Assembly: GCF_029784135.1 (NCBI RefSeq)
Contig: NC_073746.1
Location: 16,754,416-16,818,415 of the forward strand
Source: Toxorhynchites rutilus septentrionalis
Lineage: Eukaryota; Arthropoda; Insecta; Diptera; Culicidae
DNA length: 64,000 nt
Direction: 5' to 3'
Program-made: the position numbers and the translations under genes
The notes under the pieces: model-generated
What the model saw: the letters and a program-made list of their open reading frames with translations, nothing else
Told to the model about the DNA's origin: nothing
Databases searched by the model: none
Part shown: positions 1 to 10,131 of the stretch, piece after piece
How positions within the stretch are numbered: the first letter of the stretch is position 1
How the letters are laid out: every line of letters begins with the position of its first letter

Positions 1-59
1 GGTGATTTAAAAACATCCGACTAGAGGGATATACTTATTCATTGATCGTTGAATGTGAT

Positions 60-255
60 TTTTTACCATCCCTGACCCCAACAATAGGTGAAGTTAGGAA
101 TGTCATCAAAGAGCTTAAGAACAACAAATATTTGCAAGGATGGCATCGGATCGGAACTTATCAAAATGGGCCCTCGGTCTCACAGGCCTATGCGCGAGTA
201 TAGGCGTTTTAATCAATAAAACAATTCCTATTTGCATTGTCGTTCCTCAACTGGG
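60..255 (+). pseudogene. Fragment of a non-LTR reverse transcriptase (RTE-like)
   Basis: From about 72 the translation reads LTPTIGEVRNVIKELKNNK, the characteristic stretch that precedes the RT fingers in RTE-like polymerases (usually followed by a GKDGI-ELIK segment). After a frameshift near 138 a second frame continues with SDRNLSKWALG and GVLINKTIP, matching the next part of the same domain. No catalytic motif remains. This is a short decayed relic at the window edge, probably extending further left. Assignment to RTE rather than another clade is inference from the motif style. Confidence 0.45.
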
Positions 256-1400
256 AACAACTCTATTTTGGTTGCGCGTAGCAGTTACGCGACATCTGAC
301 CCGGAGTGAACAAGGTAAATCATTGTATTGGGCATTGGCTGAAATTAAATTGAAGATTTTTTTTTCTCAAGGTGGGGTTTGAAGTGGAAGCATTTGCTAT
401 AACTTCGCGGAGCGTTATTTGAAAAGTCTGTCTTAAAGCATTGAATGGTTAGAATCCACCGAATTCAATGCGAATATCATACTCCAGAAAGCTTTTCTAT
501 ACGAGAATGCGCTGAGTCACAATTCACTGCGTAAATGTTTAACTCCAAATTGAGTCTATATCCCAAATCATCCGCCGTAATTATCTGATTTATCACCCTC
601 TGACTTTTCTCTTTTTCTCAAAATCAAGGCAAAATATATTATAGAAGCGAGAGGAAACAACAGTGGAGTCCGGACGTCATAAAAAGCAATTTCTGATAAA
701 ATTACGGTTTATTATAACCAGACATATTTTAATAAAAATGGGCCATAATAAGCGACATGTCACTGTAAAGTCATTATATACGGCTTTTTACAAATAATTT
801 TAAATGAAACCAAACTTCGTTGTGTAATTACGTCATAATAAGCGGTTGGTCAATATAAACGGATAATAAGCGGATTCTATTGTACTCTGAATAACAAAAT
901 CAACGAATATTTAAATATCTTGTTAAAAAGTACATTGGTCCCAAAAACATACTGTTTATACCAGAATCTTTAGAATCTGCTTATCAACAGATTACAAATT
1001 CTATCAATATTTTTTTTAATTCGTTCAACACTTTCGTCGGCCCGTCACCCAGATATGGGTGACACTTTCCTCGTTCAAATTGAATACGATTTTTAAAAGG
1101 AATTGTATAGAATAGGCACCTAAATATAACTACAGGATATTTAGAAAAATATTAACATCATAACAATATTATTGTAATGTTTATACTATACTTTTTATTA
1201 ATTTATAGTATGGATGGTTTGTACTGCAGTTTTACGCGAAACCCATATAATATGACTTTGGCATTTAGTATTTTATCCACAAGTTGGGCCCAACAAGAAA
1301 CTCAAAAACGTCGCGTTGGGTGACGAACGTATTAATTCTGTATGCTCAGTTACATAAGTTAAAAGAAGTCAAACTCTTCACTATATTTTTACTAATATAT
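256..1400. other. AT-rich intergenic stretch, no gene seen
   Basis: No coding region or recognised element is visible. A short unit ending in AATAAGCGG recurs at about 748, 837 and 867, which suggests a small decayed tandem repeat. Confidence 0.4.
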
Positions 1401-3090
1401 CAGCTGACCCGGCAAACGTTGTTCTGCCATATAAATTATTTCTAGTGAGTGTTTTTGATCTATATATCTATAAAATTAATCGAATACAATCAATTAAAAT
1501 AGAACGAATGAAACGATTTGAACGAAAGTGTGTTTGATGCTTATGCCATTCGATAAACAAACGTGAAACGCTCTTCTATTGAGAAGAAAAATGTTGCAGC
1601 GTTATATCGTTATCGGAGCAATTCAGAAATATCAGTGTAATCAAGCATTTCATAGGGTATCTTTCCGAGTATGAGTACCGCCCATTCTTTTAAAAATATC
1701 ACACGAATATGTGGGGATGGGATCTATCACATACTGAGGAATGGAGTGCTATAGACAATGACCACCGACGAAAATAAAAATAAACAAACCATTCATTGTC
1801 TTAATTCAATGTATGAAAAAAAAATGTGAAAGGTGAAATGCTAAAGATGTGTAAATATTTAAAAGGCATAGTCCTTACCTTGACTCAACTATTTTTCTAA
1901 CCAAACTCGCATTTCCGCCGAAACTTTATCTATCATGATATAAAATTATTATCAGATACATCTTTCGTTCAAAACTGCTTCCCAATTGCAGATGATGTGT
2001 TACTCTGTTACATAGAACACATATTTAATACGGGAGAGCATGTTTCTTACATCCAATATTCTATTATCATTCGCTTCAAAGAAATGGAACAAGAAGCTGA
2101 ATGTCGTCTATGACGAATTGTGTGGCAAAATTGCTATATTTGCACAACTCGGCTGAACTTGAGTGGGACGGATCTTGAATTCCCGATGAAATTACATTAT
2201 TGATTTCCTCTGGACGCATTTTGTCAACTAATCAAACTAAAAATGGGTGTATGAGGCAATTCTCGCTTTTACCTTTCAGCCGAATACATCCTACAACGTG
2301 TGGGATCGAATACTTGTAATGTTGTAATGAGGCTCATTGAAGACATAATTTTTTGTTTGAACACATGAGATCTCGTTGTTTTATGTCCACGCAATATCTG
2401 TCTTGTCTGTTCAGAACGGCCGGGGAATTTTTCATCAAAACATTTCTTTCTCCGGATTATTGTTTCTCCTTTCGAATCACAAATTCTCGCGTCGTTCTGC
2501 AATTGCGTACCATGATTCCAGAAACGTCTTCAACAGCATGCGCATCCAATCAATAGCTTGATTTTAATTTTGCAATCCGAGCATGTGTGATTTGAAGAAT
2601 TTTTAACAATTCACTGTACTCATCCAAAAAGGCTTTCAGCTCGCCGGCGATGCACCTGGCTTTAGGCGAATTGAAGATGAAATGTGTGGATAAAAGTTTG
2701 AAGAAGCCGATGTGGCGCCATCTGTCATTTAACAACGTATATAAATTCGTTCTGGTTGAAAATCAAACGACGATTAAATTATTTGGACATTTTTCATACA
2801 TGAAAAAAGGAATCACGATTAAAAATAGGGGATCGAGGTGAGAATTTCGGGTTATTTGCATTTCAAAAAAATTGTTCAGAATTTTTTGGTCTGCATAGAA
2901 CCACCCTAATCAGAGTCAAATATAAAGTAATCGGTACCCTAGTTGTATCATATATAGTTTACGACCTATCCTCATGTCTACCAAGTTTTTTGTGCATAAT
3001 TTCATAGAAAACGGTCGAACCGTTTCGGAGGAATTCGACCACGAACATCGTGACACGGGATTTTTATTTATAGAGATATAAAATTTTTTC
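1401..3090. repeat. Possible Helitron-like or other dispersed element, decayed
   Basis: The left edge, CAGCTGACCCGGC, is followed by a small hairpin (GGCA at 1411, TGCC at 1425). Read on the minus strand this gives a hairpin, then GGGTCAGCTG, the same arrangement as the Helitron-like terminus at 39212-39243. The right part (3000-3085) contains ATCGTGACACGGGATTTTTA, which I recognise only as a widespread insect repeat tail. Linking both edges into one element is inference. Confidence 0.3.
2240..2800 (-). pseudogene. Unrecognised decayed coding remnant
   Basis: On the minus strand two overlapping short frames (2735-2550 and 2502-2269) give protein-like sequence, for example SPKARCIAGELKAFLDEYSE and KGETIIRRKKCFDEKFPGR. 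They are separated by stops and shifts. Composition suggests an old coding sequence, probably from a transposon, but I do not recognise the family and assign no function. It lies inside the possible element 1401-3090. Confidence 0.25.
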
Positions 3091-3314
3091 CTCAATTCTA
3101 AGGACAATAAGGTAGGGAACCAATTACTCGCGGTCGACTCGAGTTAAGAAGGGTGACATATTTTTTTTTGGAAAAGAATGGGATATAAGAATGCTGTAAT
3201 AATGTTGACCACTCAATTGTTAATTACTCAATTGTTAAAACTATTCTTATATCTATTATGTATTTACATTTCAACGTATTCTATTGTGAGTAATAAAGGG
3301 ACCGATTGTGTACA

Positions 3315-4016
3315 CCGTGTCGGACAAAATATTAGGACCAGAGAAAAAATTATCCAATACAGTATTTCAATCCATTTATAATAATTTATTCAATTAAATT
3401 TACAACAACTGTAGTTAAAACAATAGTCATTCATTAAAAATGCGTTATAAGCATACTTCACAACTAAAATGACATGACAAAATTCAGGACCAGTTCTTCG
3501 TTTCGGCTTTTTTTTTTTTTTTATCTGTATTATAGTGACTTTCAACTCATTTGGCTGGTTCGTCACTTTTACTTCCATTTTTGGAAGAATGTTGGGAGTG
3601 AGAATTGAACTCGTGACCTTTAGCGTGAGAGGCATGGATGTTACCACTACGCCAGATCGCCTCCTTCGTTTCGGCTGTTCCGACCGATTTTTTAAGAAAA
3701 TTGATGGTATTTTGGTGTTTTTCGGATCATGGTAAATGCAAACAAGAAAAAATGAACAAGAAGAATGTAAGGTTTTAATTCTCCGATTCTAGTTGCAGTT
3801 AACGAAAAATGGGTCGCGCGCATTATTGCATTATTGCACGGAAACACATCCGCAATCCGCAAAATGTCGAAGAGAAGTCGAAGAATGAGCAGCAACTGTG
3901 GGATAGGATCCAAGCTTGTTGGTACGTCATCCCGATCACCACGGTAGCTGGTGGAATCCATGCCAAACCGGGTGCGTGAAGTGGTGCGTAACAAAGATTA
4001 CACGACCAAGTATTAA
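3315..4016 (+). mobile_element. Tc1-like transposon remnant carrying a SINE
   Basis: The left edge has GTGTCGGACAAAATATTAGG, a Tc1-type terminal repeat; a related end is at 10132-10160. The right part reads LVESMPNRVREVV and ends TKY-stop at 4014-4016, the usual C-terminus of Tc1 transposases. An upstream frame has WDRIQACW from the preceding helix. The catalytic DDE core is missing, so the element is dead. It is interrupted by a SINE at 3508-3663. The right terminal repeat was not found. Confidence 0.6.
3508..3663 (-). mobile_element. tRNA-derived SINE, 156 bp, with 12-bp target duplication
   Basis: On the minus strand it starts GGAGGCGATC and contains a Pol III A box (TGGCGTAGTGG) and a B box (GAGTTCAATTC) about 40 bp downstream, as in a tRNA gene. 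A short body and an A-rich tail (T-run from 3508 on the plus strand) follow. The 12-bp sequence CTTCGTTTCGGC flanks it at 3496-3507 and 3664-3675, showing target-primed insertion into the Tc1 remnant. The tRNA part lacks the rest of a tRNA fold, so it is not a tRNA gene. Confidence 0.8.
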
Positions 4017-4052
4017 CCCTAGAAGCTTTTCACGGTATGAATTTTCTTGTTT

Positions 4053-5250
4053 TTGACGTGGGACTACGTCTAACCGAAATATATGGGGGGTAAAATGAAA
4101 ACCTAAACACAGAACATGCAGAAAAAAATGAAAGATTTCGAATGTTTATAACTCGAACATTTTTTAATAAATCCGAAAGATGTTTGCATCAATTGATAGA
4201 AAATATTTCTACGCATCTATCACAACAAATAAAATATTATTTTTCTTGAGACAAACAATTTAATAACTGTAAAATGCTAAGGGTGCCCTAACTATCTCGT
4301 TTGATTGGCCCGATTTACGGTATCCCCAACACAGACTTCAAAATCAATGTACCTGTGGGAATCCACTTCGCAAATATACAACTAATCATGGATAAAATGG
4401 TAGATCAATTGGTTTGAACTCGAGGATGTGTTCAAGGACCTGGAACATCTGATATTTTTAGAAATTCAAAGACAGCGTTGCACGTTGATGCTTGGGTAGG
4501 CTGTTGAAAAAGATAAAAGATAAGCGATAGCGGTATAGACATTATTAGTAATTAGCACCAATTATTTGATAACATTCCACAAATTGTGAGTTTATTTTGA
4601 ATCACACATATAAAAAACTGGATAGAAGTAGACAACATTAAAAAAAAACGGGAAGAATTTAGGATTTGACTGTTTGACTGGATCGAGAACAAAAAACTGG
4701 AAGAATCCAGTTTAAACTGGAACATTGGCAACGCTGATTCCGCTTTGCAAATGTATGCAAGCATGGTAACTTGTCTTTGTGCAGACCGGAATATTTTTCC
4801 CTAAAACGTTCTTCTAAACTGAGAAGTCTGGGAAAAACGTCATTTCAGAAACTAGAGGTGAATGAACTTTCGTGGTTCGAAAAATACGTAAACATGAGAT
4901 ATGCAATAATTTCAGAGGGTGACATACAATACATACAATAATCATTTTGACACTTCTTCCGTTCACATATTTTGGTAGTCTCAGACATCATATCAAACGT
5001 AGAAAAGTGGTCATCAAATTTACTTGTAACGAAGAACATAATCTATTAAAATGCGTGAATTGATCTTACATGGCAACTGTTCAAACTTTATACTTGCAAA
5101 GCAAATATGTTGGATTCAATTGAATAAGAAAATTGTATAATTTAATCGTTAATTAATTCAATACAATACAAATGCATACTAAGACAACGATAGTCCCACA
5201 TCAACCTTGCATATCATATATCACCTTATATCATAGTATGTATAACCCAT
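4053..5250 (+). repeat. TIR repeat of the GACGT-cap family, tandem-body type, copy 1
   Basis: The left end carries the cap GACGTGGGACTACGTC (4055-4070) and a ~250-bp leader containing ATGAAAACCTAAACACAGAA and, near 4300, GATTGGCCCGATTTACGG. A body related to the ~95-bp tandem repeats seen in other copies follows. The right end at 5191-5204 is TAGTCCCACATCAA, the inverted cap core, then a palindromic tail ending TATAACCCATCC. No coding sequence is present. The insert between 4430 and 4760 is unrelated and unidentified. Confidence 0.6.
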
Positions 5251-5837
5251 CCATTTTTAATTTTTACCACGAATTTTTAAACCGGTCTTAATATTTGTCG
5301 CGTCATTTTAGTTGTTGCATAACAATGACTATTATTTTAACTTCAGATGTTATAAATTTCTTCGAACAGTACCAATAAATTATTATAAATGAATTGAAGA
5401 ACTGGATTGGATTATTTTTCCTCAATGTTTTGTCAGTTTCTTTTGACGTGGGACTACGTCTAACCGGAGTATATGGGGGTGAAATGAAAACCTAAACACC
5501 GAACATGCAGGAAAAAATGAAAGACTCTGATTGTCTATAACTCGAACATTTCTTAATAAATCGGAAAGATGTTTGCATCAATTGGTTACAGATATTTCTA
5601 CACGTCTATCACAATATAGAAAATTATTATTTTTTTCAAATAAACAATTGAATAATTGTAAAATGTCAGGCATTATCCAAACGCTTTATGTCCCCGGTTT
5701 TGATTGGTCCAAATTGTGCTCCTCAAATGGTACCGACCGAAACAGGCAACTAGAGTATAGAGTACAGAATAGGGTGATATAATAATAATAAATAATAAAT
5801 AAGAAACGCGAGACACTTGCCAAACGCCAAAATTATG

Positions 5838-5905
5838 AACCAATCACATGAAAGGAAACCATAGCCAGGGTATAAAAGCGCGAGCCATTCGGCAGAGCTT
5901 GCATT
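5838..5905 (+). promoter_or_regulatory. CCAAT plus TATA core promoter inside a repeat
   Basis: CCAAT is at 5840-5844 and TATAAAA at 5871-5877, with GC-rich flanks. Transcription would start about 30 bp on, near GCATTCTAAC at 5901. Spacing is that of a strong TATA promoter. The parallel element at 7552 has ATTGG at 7802-7806 and TATAAAA at 7920-7926, so the arrangement is conserved between copies. Activity is inferred. Confidence 0.5.
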
Positions 5906-5986
5906 CTAACAACGGACATGACGCGGACATGAGCTAGTGCGAAATACCGGCAGCAACGGCAGCAGCGAAATCGAAGCAAACCTAAA

Positions 5987-6318
5987 GGCGCGTCCACATT
6001 ATGCCGAATGATGCCGATCGGCCTGTACGAGGCGGCATATTCGGTTCGTTATGTAATGTGGACGCCACATAGGGTGCACGAAGCCGAAGCCCCATCGGAT
6101 GTACGAAGCCGTCACGAACACACGAAGCACAATGTCGTCAATACTAATTTGCTTCGTTTTGTTTTGGTTCGACTTTCTCGAACCGGACCCACTTGTTTCG
6201 GGTTGGGTTCGGTTTGTTTCGAGTCGGCTTTCGGCACGTCGGCAAGCTCGGGCTGTACGTCCACATTTAGTCGGTTTTACCGGGCGGCCAAGGCCGCTCG
6301 GCGTAATGTGGACGCGTC
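5987..6318. mobile_element. MITE, ~330 bp, nested in the repeat
   Basis: The ends are inverted repeats: GGCGCGTCCACATTATGCCG at 5987 and GCGTAATGTGGACGCGTC at 6301-6318. The inside is GC-rich with further inverted GCCGA/TCGGC blocks, and open frames on both strands are by-products of that composition. No transposase is present. A clear target duplication was not found (TAAAG on the left versus TTAAG on the right), so the superfamily is not assigned. Confidence 0.6.
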
Positions 6319-6324
6319 TTAAGC

Positions 6325-6545
6325 AGCCTGTAATCGAGCTGGACGTCGCATCGGCCTGCTTCAATAGCAGCAGCAGCATCGGACAGAGAAGTTAACCCAA
6401 GCAACCATTGAGCTGAGGGTCGCATCGGTCTGCTTCGGTAGTAGCGAACATCGAAGCTAAGCCGAGCAACCCGCAATCGAGCTTGGCGTCGGTCTGCTGC
6501 AATAGCAGCAACAGCAGCGGCAGCGAACATCGCAATTAATCCGAT
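6325..6545 (+). repeat. Short tandem repeats with CAG-rich cores
   Basis: Three degenerate units begin with AATCGAGCTGG or a variant near 6333, 6409 and 6475 (period 66-76 bp). Each continues with a GCATCGGYCTGCTTC motif and AGCAGCAGC tracts. They lie downstream of the TATA box of this repeat, the position taken by ~214-bp units in the element at 7552. Confidence 0.55.
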
Positions 6546-6703
6546 GCGATTCTCTTGCCAACCAACATGGATACAATGCGCACTCCACTCTGAAACAATC
6601 ATCATTTGGCATTAGTGAGTCAAACGAGAAGGATCGTCCGATTCCGCTTTGTAAAGAGTTTATTACAAAGTTTTCCGTTATATTATACTGATTGCTATCG
6701 AAG

Positions 6704-6719
6704 GGCCTTTATCAGGGCT
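6704..6719 (+). promoter_or_regulatory. Hairpin resembling a histone mRNA 3' stem-loop
   Basis: GGCCTT (6704-6709), loop TATC, AGGGCT (6714-6719) folds into a 6-bp stem with a 4-nt loop, the size of the replication-dependent histone 3' stem-loop; the loop fits the UHUH pattern. Two pairs are G-T wobbles and no canonical ACCA follows, so this is a weak match. Confidence 0.35.
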
Positions 6720-6819
6720 AATTATATGTACTAATCAATTTCAATTTTCAGATTCAGCAGAAAAATGAATTATCCATCTTTTTTCATCGGTGCTTTCCGT
6801 GCATCTGTAAAAAAGACGC

Positions 6820-7500
6820 GCTCCATAGCGTCCCCGACGCTACTTTTCATCAGTTGGCGAATAATTCTCACTGCATCGGTCTAAGTTGTGTTAAGTGCTT
6901 GCAGTGCTCTCTACTTTTCCCGAGTGCAGTAGAATCAAAGATCGCTAATCGATAATTTTTGGGATGTTTGCCAGTGTTTTTTATGTTTCCAGGTGAAATA
7001 TACGTGAAGGAAGTGAAATAAAACGTGGCGGCTATGGGCTTTCATGTTTTCGTTCAGTATTGTTTGAGTGTTTTACCCGACCAGTGTGTTTCTAATGATT
7101 CCCGGTCGTATAGAAGGAGTGAAAAATATTCAAGAGTGCTGTGGAAATATTCGCATCGAAAGCGAAAATCGAAAAATGCGCAATTTTTTAAGCGTTTTGC
7201 ACCGATTGGTGAGTTTTTTCATAGGTGGGCTCTACAACAAGTGTTAGCGAATTCCAGGAATATATCCCAAAAGTGAAAAGCCTCAAACAGGAAGCTTTGG
7301 CGAGGAAAGCGATCATATAGCATCACCATCGAGACAGCACTCAAGTTATGATCCAGCAACACAAGAGCCAATGGCAACACCAAAGGATCTTTTCAGAACC
7401 ATCAAAAGTTTCTTAAAGAGTAAATTCTTCGAGCCAACTAATCCATTCCCCGAGTAACTTCACGTGCACGTAACTTTATCTTAGTAAATTTAAATTGACA
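6820..7500 (+). other. Unidentified UTR-like segment
   Basis: Composition differs from the surrounding repeats: many GTGAAGTG-like leader motifs and an ATCAGTT initiator-like site near 6849. A closing open stretch ends at 7457 with PATQEPMATPKDLFRTIKSF then a short tail and stop. It could be the 5' UTR and start of an ORF1 from a non-LTR retrotransposon, or a host exon. I recognise neither. Confidence 0.25.
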
Positions 7501-7799
7501 GCCGTTGGGTTAGTCCCACGTCATTCCGGTTATGTCCCCGACATTACCCCCCATCTTTTTGACGTAGGATTACGTCTTTCGGGAACATATTGGGGTACAA
7601 ATTGAAAAACGAATATCGATCGCATCGTGAAAAATGTCCAATTTCAAACGCTTATTGCTCCGTCATTTCATGACAGATTGATGAGATTTTTACATCAAAA
7701 CATTGCGGCACTCTATAACAATTTTTCACCTTGAATAAAATATTATATATCATGTAATTAACTATCGAACGAAAATCTCAACCCCTATCCAAACGGTAC

Positions 7800-7955
7800 T
7801 GATTGGTCGAAATTGACGTCATTTCTTTTTCGCCTGCTTCACTTCTTTCGTTCCCCGATAAGTCAAATATTTGCATGTCGAGCGAGTGGGGGGGCGCCTA
7901 TTTCTCACATACCAACTGGTATAAAAGGACGGTAGCATTTTTCGATTTCTCCTTT
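7800..7955 (+). promoter_or_regulatory. CCAAT-type and TATA promoter signals in the repeat
   Basis: ATTGG (7802-7806, inverted CCAAT) and TATAAAA (7920-7926) precede the tandem units, with an expected start near 7950. The same order occurs in the element at 5446. Confidence 0.45.
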
Positions 7956-8588
7956 TCTTTATGTGGACACCGACTGGACAACATCGTTGCTGGACGGGCT
8001 GGACGGCGAGGGATCGAGTGCCTTTCTCAAGGCAAGAGGGCGGAGGTGGTAACGCTGGAGTAAAGTAGAGTAGAGTTTTCAAAGGGCCTTTCTCAAGGCT
8101 AGAGACGAATGAACTGCAAAAGTTTAAAGTCTCTATAATACAATACCTTTCAGTCCTTCCTTCGATTTCTCCATTCTTTGTGTGGACACCGACTGGATAA
8201 CATCGTTGCTGGACGAGCTGGACGGCGAGGGATCGAGTGCCTTTCTCAAGGCAAGAGGGTGGAGGTGGTAGCGCTGGAGTAGAATAGAGTAGAGTTTTCA
8301 AAGGGCCTTTCCCAAGGCTAGAGACGAATGAACTGAAAAAGTTTAAAGTCTCTATAATACAATACCTTCCTTCCTTCGATTTCTCCATTCTTTGTGTGGA
8401 CACCGACTGGATAACATCGTTGCTGGACGAGCTGGACGGCGAAGGATCGAGTGCCTTTCTCAAGGCAAGAGGGTGGAGGTGGTAGCGCTGGAGTAGAATA
8501 GAGTAGAGTTTTCAAAGGGCCTTTCTCAAGGCTAGAGATGAATGAACTGAAAAAGTTTTAAGTCTCTATAATACAATACCTTCCTTCC
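7940..8588 (+). repeat. Three tandem ~214-bp units, each with two hairpins
   Basis: Units start with TTCGATTTCTCC near 7940, 8161 and 8375; a partial fourth starts at 8589. Each carries TGCCTT-TCTC-AAGGCA (8019-8034 in unit 1) and GGCCTT-TCTC-AAGGCT (8085-8100 in unit 1), both 6-bp stems with the loop TCTC. The long minus-strand frame across the array is a by-product of the repeats. Confidence 0.8.
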
Positions 8589-8814
8589 TTCGATTTCTCA
8601 TTCTCGTTCAACGCTCAGATCGGCAACCATCTGGGCTTCTAGTGTGCAGTGCTCTACAAATCAACCAACACCATACGGTGCGGCAAAGGAAAGGAAGCCA
8701 TCGGCAACCAACGATGGATGCGGTGCGGCAAAGGGAGCAAAGAAGAGGAAGCAGCGGAGAGCATCGAATTCAATCTAGTGTGCATTGCTGGTGCGCTCCT
8801 CTTCACATCAACAA

Positions 8815-8910
8815 TTGGATGCGGCAAAGGAGGCAGAGGAGCGAAGTGCATTTCATCGCATTGTATCACACCCGCTATCCGTCGTTTAGCTCGTCCTAGT
8901 GGTGCCAATC
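8815..8910 (+). pseudogene. Degenerate histone H4-like fragment
   Basis: The plus-strand frame reads CGKGGRGAKC, then ITPAIRRLARPSG. This resembles the histone H4 N-terminal region: the glycine-lysine tail, a deletion, then the ITKPAIRRLARRGG segment. The DNA CCCGCTATCCGTCGTTT also looks like an H4 coding stretch. Earlier GCGGCAAAGG blocks at 8680 and 8733 may be duplicated tail pieces. It lies between a TATA promoter and a histone-type stem-loop inside a repeat. No intact histone fold can be encoded. Family assignment is by eye. Confidence 0.5.
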
Positions 8911-9056
8911 AAACCCTCGCAAATCGACACACAGAAGCCGATTGCGCCAAAGTCAAGGAAAGCATCAGCGAATCCGTAAAAGCTACCGTTTCCAAAACTA
9001 AACTGCTACTTCCGACTGAAACGCAGCAGATTCCGTACAACCCATTAAACCATTCC

Positions 9057-9100
9057 AGTCCTTCTCAGGACTATCAATTTGTTTTGAAACAAAAGAGTTT
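9057..9100 (+). terminator. Histone-type 3' stem-loop with a purine-rich downstream motif
   Basis: AGTCCT-TCTC-AGGACT (9057-9072) is a perfect 6-bp stem with a UHUH-type loop. AAAGAGTTT follows from 9092, like the histone downstream element that pairs with U7 snRNA, though about 20 nt away. The arrangement matches replication-dependent histone 3' ends; function here is inferred. Confidence 0.45.
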
Positions 9101-9156
9101 ATTTTACTGTTTTCCACTTACCACAAAAACTATATAAAACCGATCAATAATACTGT

Positions 9157-9535
9157 TTTTGACGTAGGATTACGTCTTTCGGGAACATATTGGGGTACAA
9201 ATTGAAAATCGAAAAACGAGCACATCGTGAAAATTGTCCATTTATAAACGCTTATTGCTCAGTCATTTCACGATGGATAGATGAAATTTTTGCGTCAATC
9301 GATTTCGGCACTCCATAAAAAAAATTTATATTGAATAAAATAATATATGTCATGATATATGTCATCGAATAATTGAACAATCTCAACCCCTACCCTAACG
9401 GAAATATCCACATCTAATTGGACGAAATTGTCGACAAATGCGGGGGTTCCCTAACAGAGACATCAAAACCAAGCTGCCCGAGGGAAATCGGCATTGCAAA
9501 TATATGCAAGTCGGGGGCATTTTTATATTGTACGT
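9157..9535 (+). repeat. Second leader of the GACGT-cap family, joined to the tandem-body type
   Basis: The leader repeats that at 7552. After GACGAAATTG it runs into CCCTAACAGAGACATCAAAACC and GGGAAATCGGCATTGCAAATA (split here only by reading), the body sequence of the ~95-bp class seen at 36350 and 60983. This single stretch links the two body types to one leader. Confidence 0.55.
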
Positions 9536-9959
9536 AGGGTGAGTGGAGCGATAAATTCTAGCAAATAAAATTTAAATTTGAAACTTTAATGTTGGTTGCT
9601 TCGTAAAATTTCATATCAATGACCGATCGTGTATTATGAAACATTTAGCACAAGTGTAAGTGTAAAATTGTATATGGTAGCAGATGTGTTAAAAATTACA
9701 TGATATATGAAACGATTTATTTCAATTTTCATTAATAAAAACCAAGGTGTCTGCTCGAGAACGGACTGTTCCTTTTTTTTTTTCTTATTTCATCCATGCA
9801 TAATACATGAGGCATCTCGTCTAAGGTCACGGAGGGCGGTTTTCGTCATATCTCATTTCACTTCAGCATCTTTTATCTGATACGCACCATCCAACGACTG
9901 TTTACGATACTTCTGTCATCATCACTTGGTAAACACTAGTGGAGTGCATAAACAATACC

Positions 9960-10020
9960 CAACAACCAAACAAAGTTGCCCTTTTCAGGACCACCAAATT
10001 ACTATCAAAGAGTTTAACAA
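9960..10020 (+). terminator. Histone 3'-end-like relic
   Basis: GCCCTTTTCAGGACCACCA (9978-9996) keeps the loop TTTC, the 3' arm AGGACC and the ACCA cleavage context of histone mRNAs. CAAAGAGTTTA follows at 10006-10016 with about 14 nt spacing, as expected for a U7-binding element. The 5' arm has two mismatches. Upstream sequence (9900-9950) is too decayed to name a histone gene. Confidence 0.45.
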
Positions 10021-10131
10021 TGTAATTCTTCGAAATTCCAAAATCAACATATAGCCTAACGGAATCCTACGTGAACTATGCGGTCGTGTCTCGGACACAA
10101 CCCTCCTGTGACTTTTTTTTTTTTGCTTGAG

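Larger units (their letters stand above)
5446..7530 (+). repeat. GACGT-cap family element with promoter-like signals and a histone-type hairpin
   Basis: The left cap GACGTGGGACTACGTC (about 5448) and a leader like that at 4053 are followed by a CCAAT box, a TATA box, a nested MITE, short tandem repeats and a histone-type hairpin. An inverted cap core, TAGTCCCACGTCA, lies near 7512-7524. The 6820-7500 part does not resemble other copies and may be a separate insertion, so the right boundary is uncertain. No intact gene is visible. Confidence 0.5.
7552..9157 (+). repeat. GACGT-cap element with TATA promoter, 214-bp tandem units and a histone-like body
   Basis: It begins GACGTAGGATTACGTC, and the same ~280-bp leader starts again at 9157, so two units stand head to tail. 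In order it holds the leader, ATTGG (7802-7806), TATAAAA (7920-7926), three ~214-bp tandem units (7940-8588), repeated GGCAAAGG motifs, a histone-H4-like remnant (8815-8910) and a stem-loop at 9057-9072. No long frame with a recognisable full protein exists. The leader repeats are not typical LTRs: no TG...CA ends, primer-binding site or gag-pol was seen. Confidence 0.55.

Noticed and set aside
6008..6605. Several overlapping frames of about 100 codons on both strands
   Set aside because: They lie in a GC-rich MITE and short tandem repeats; no domain or consistent frame.
7819..8463. 214-codon open frame on the minus strand
   Set aside because: It runs through the three 214-bp tandem units and simply repeats the same peptide; it is a by-product of the repeat.
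7552..9440. Direct ~280-bp repeats as LTRs of a retrotransposon
   Set aside because: No TG...CA ends, primer-binding site, polypurine tract or gag-pol frames; the leader also occurs alone in other repeats.
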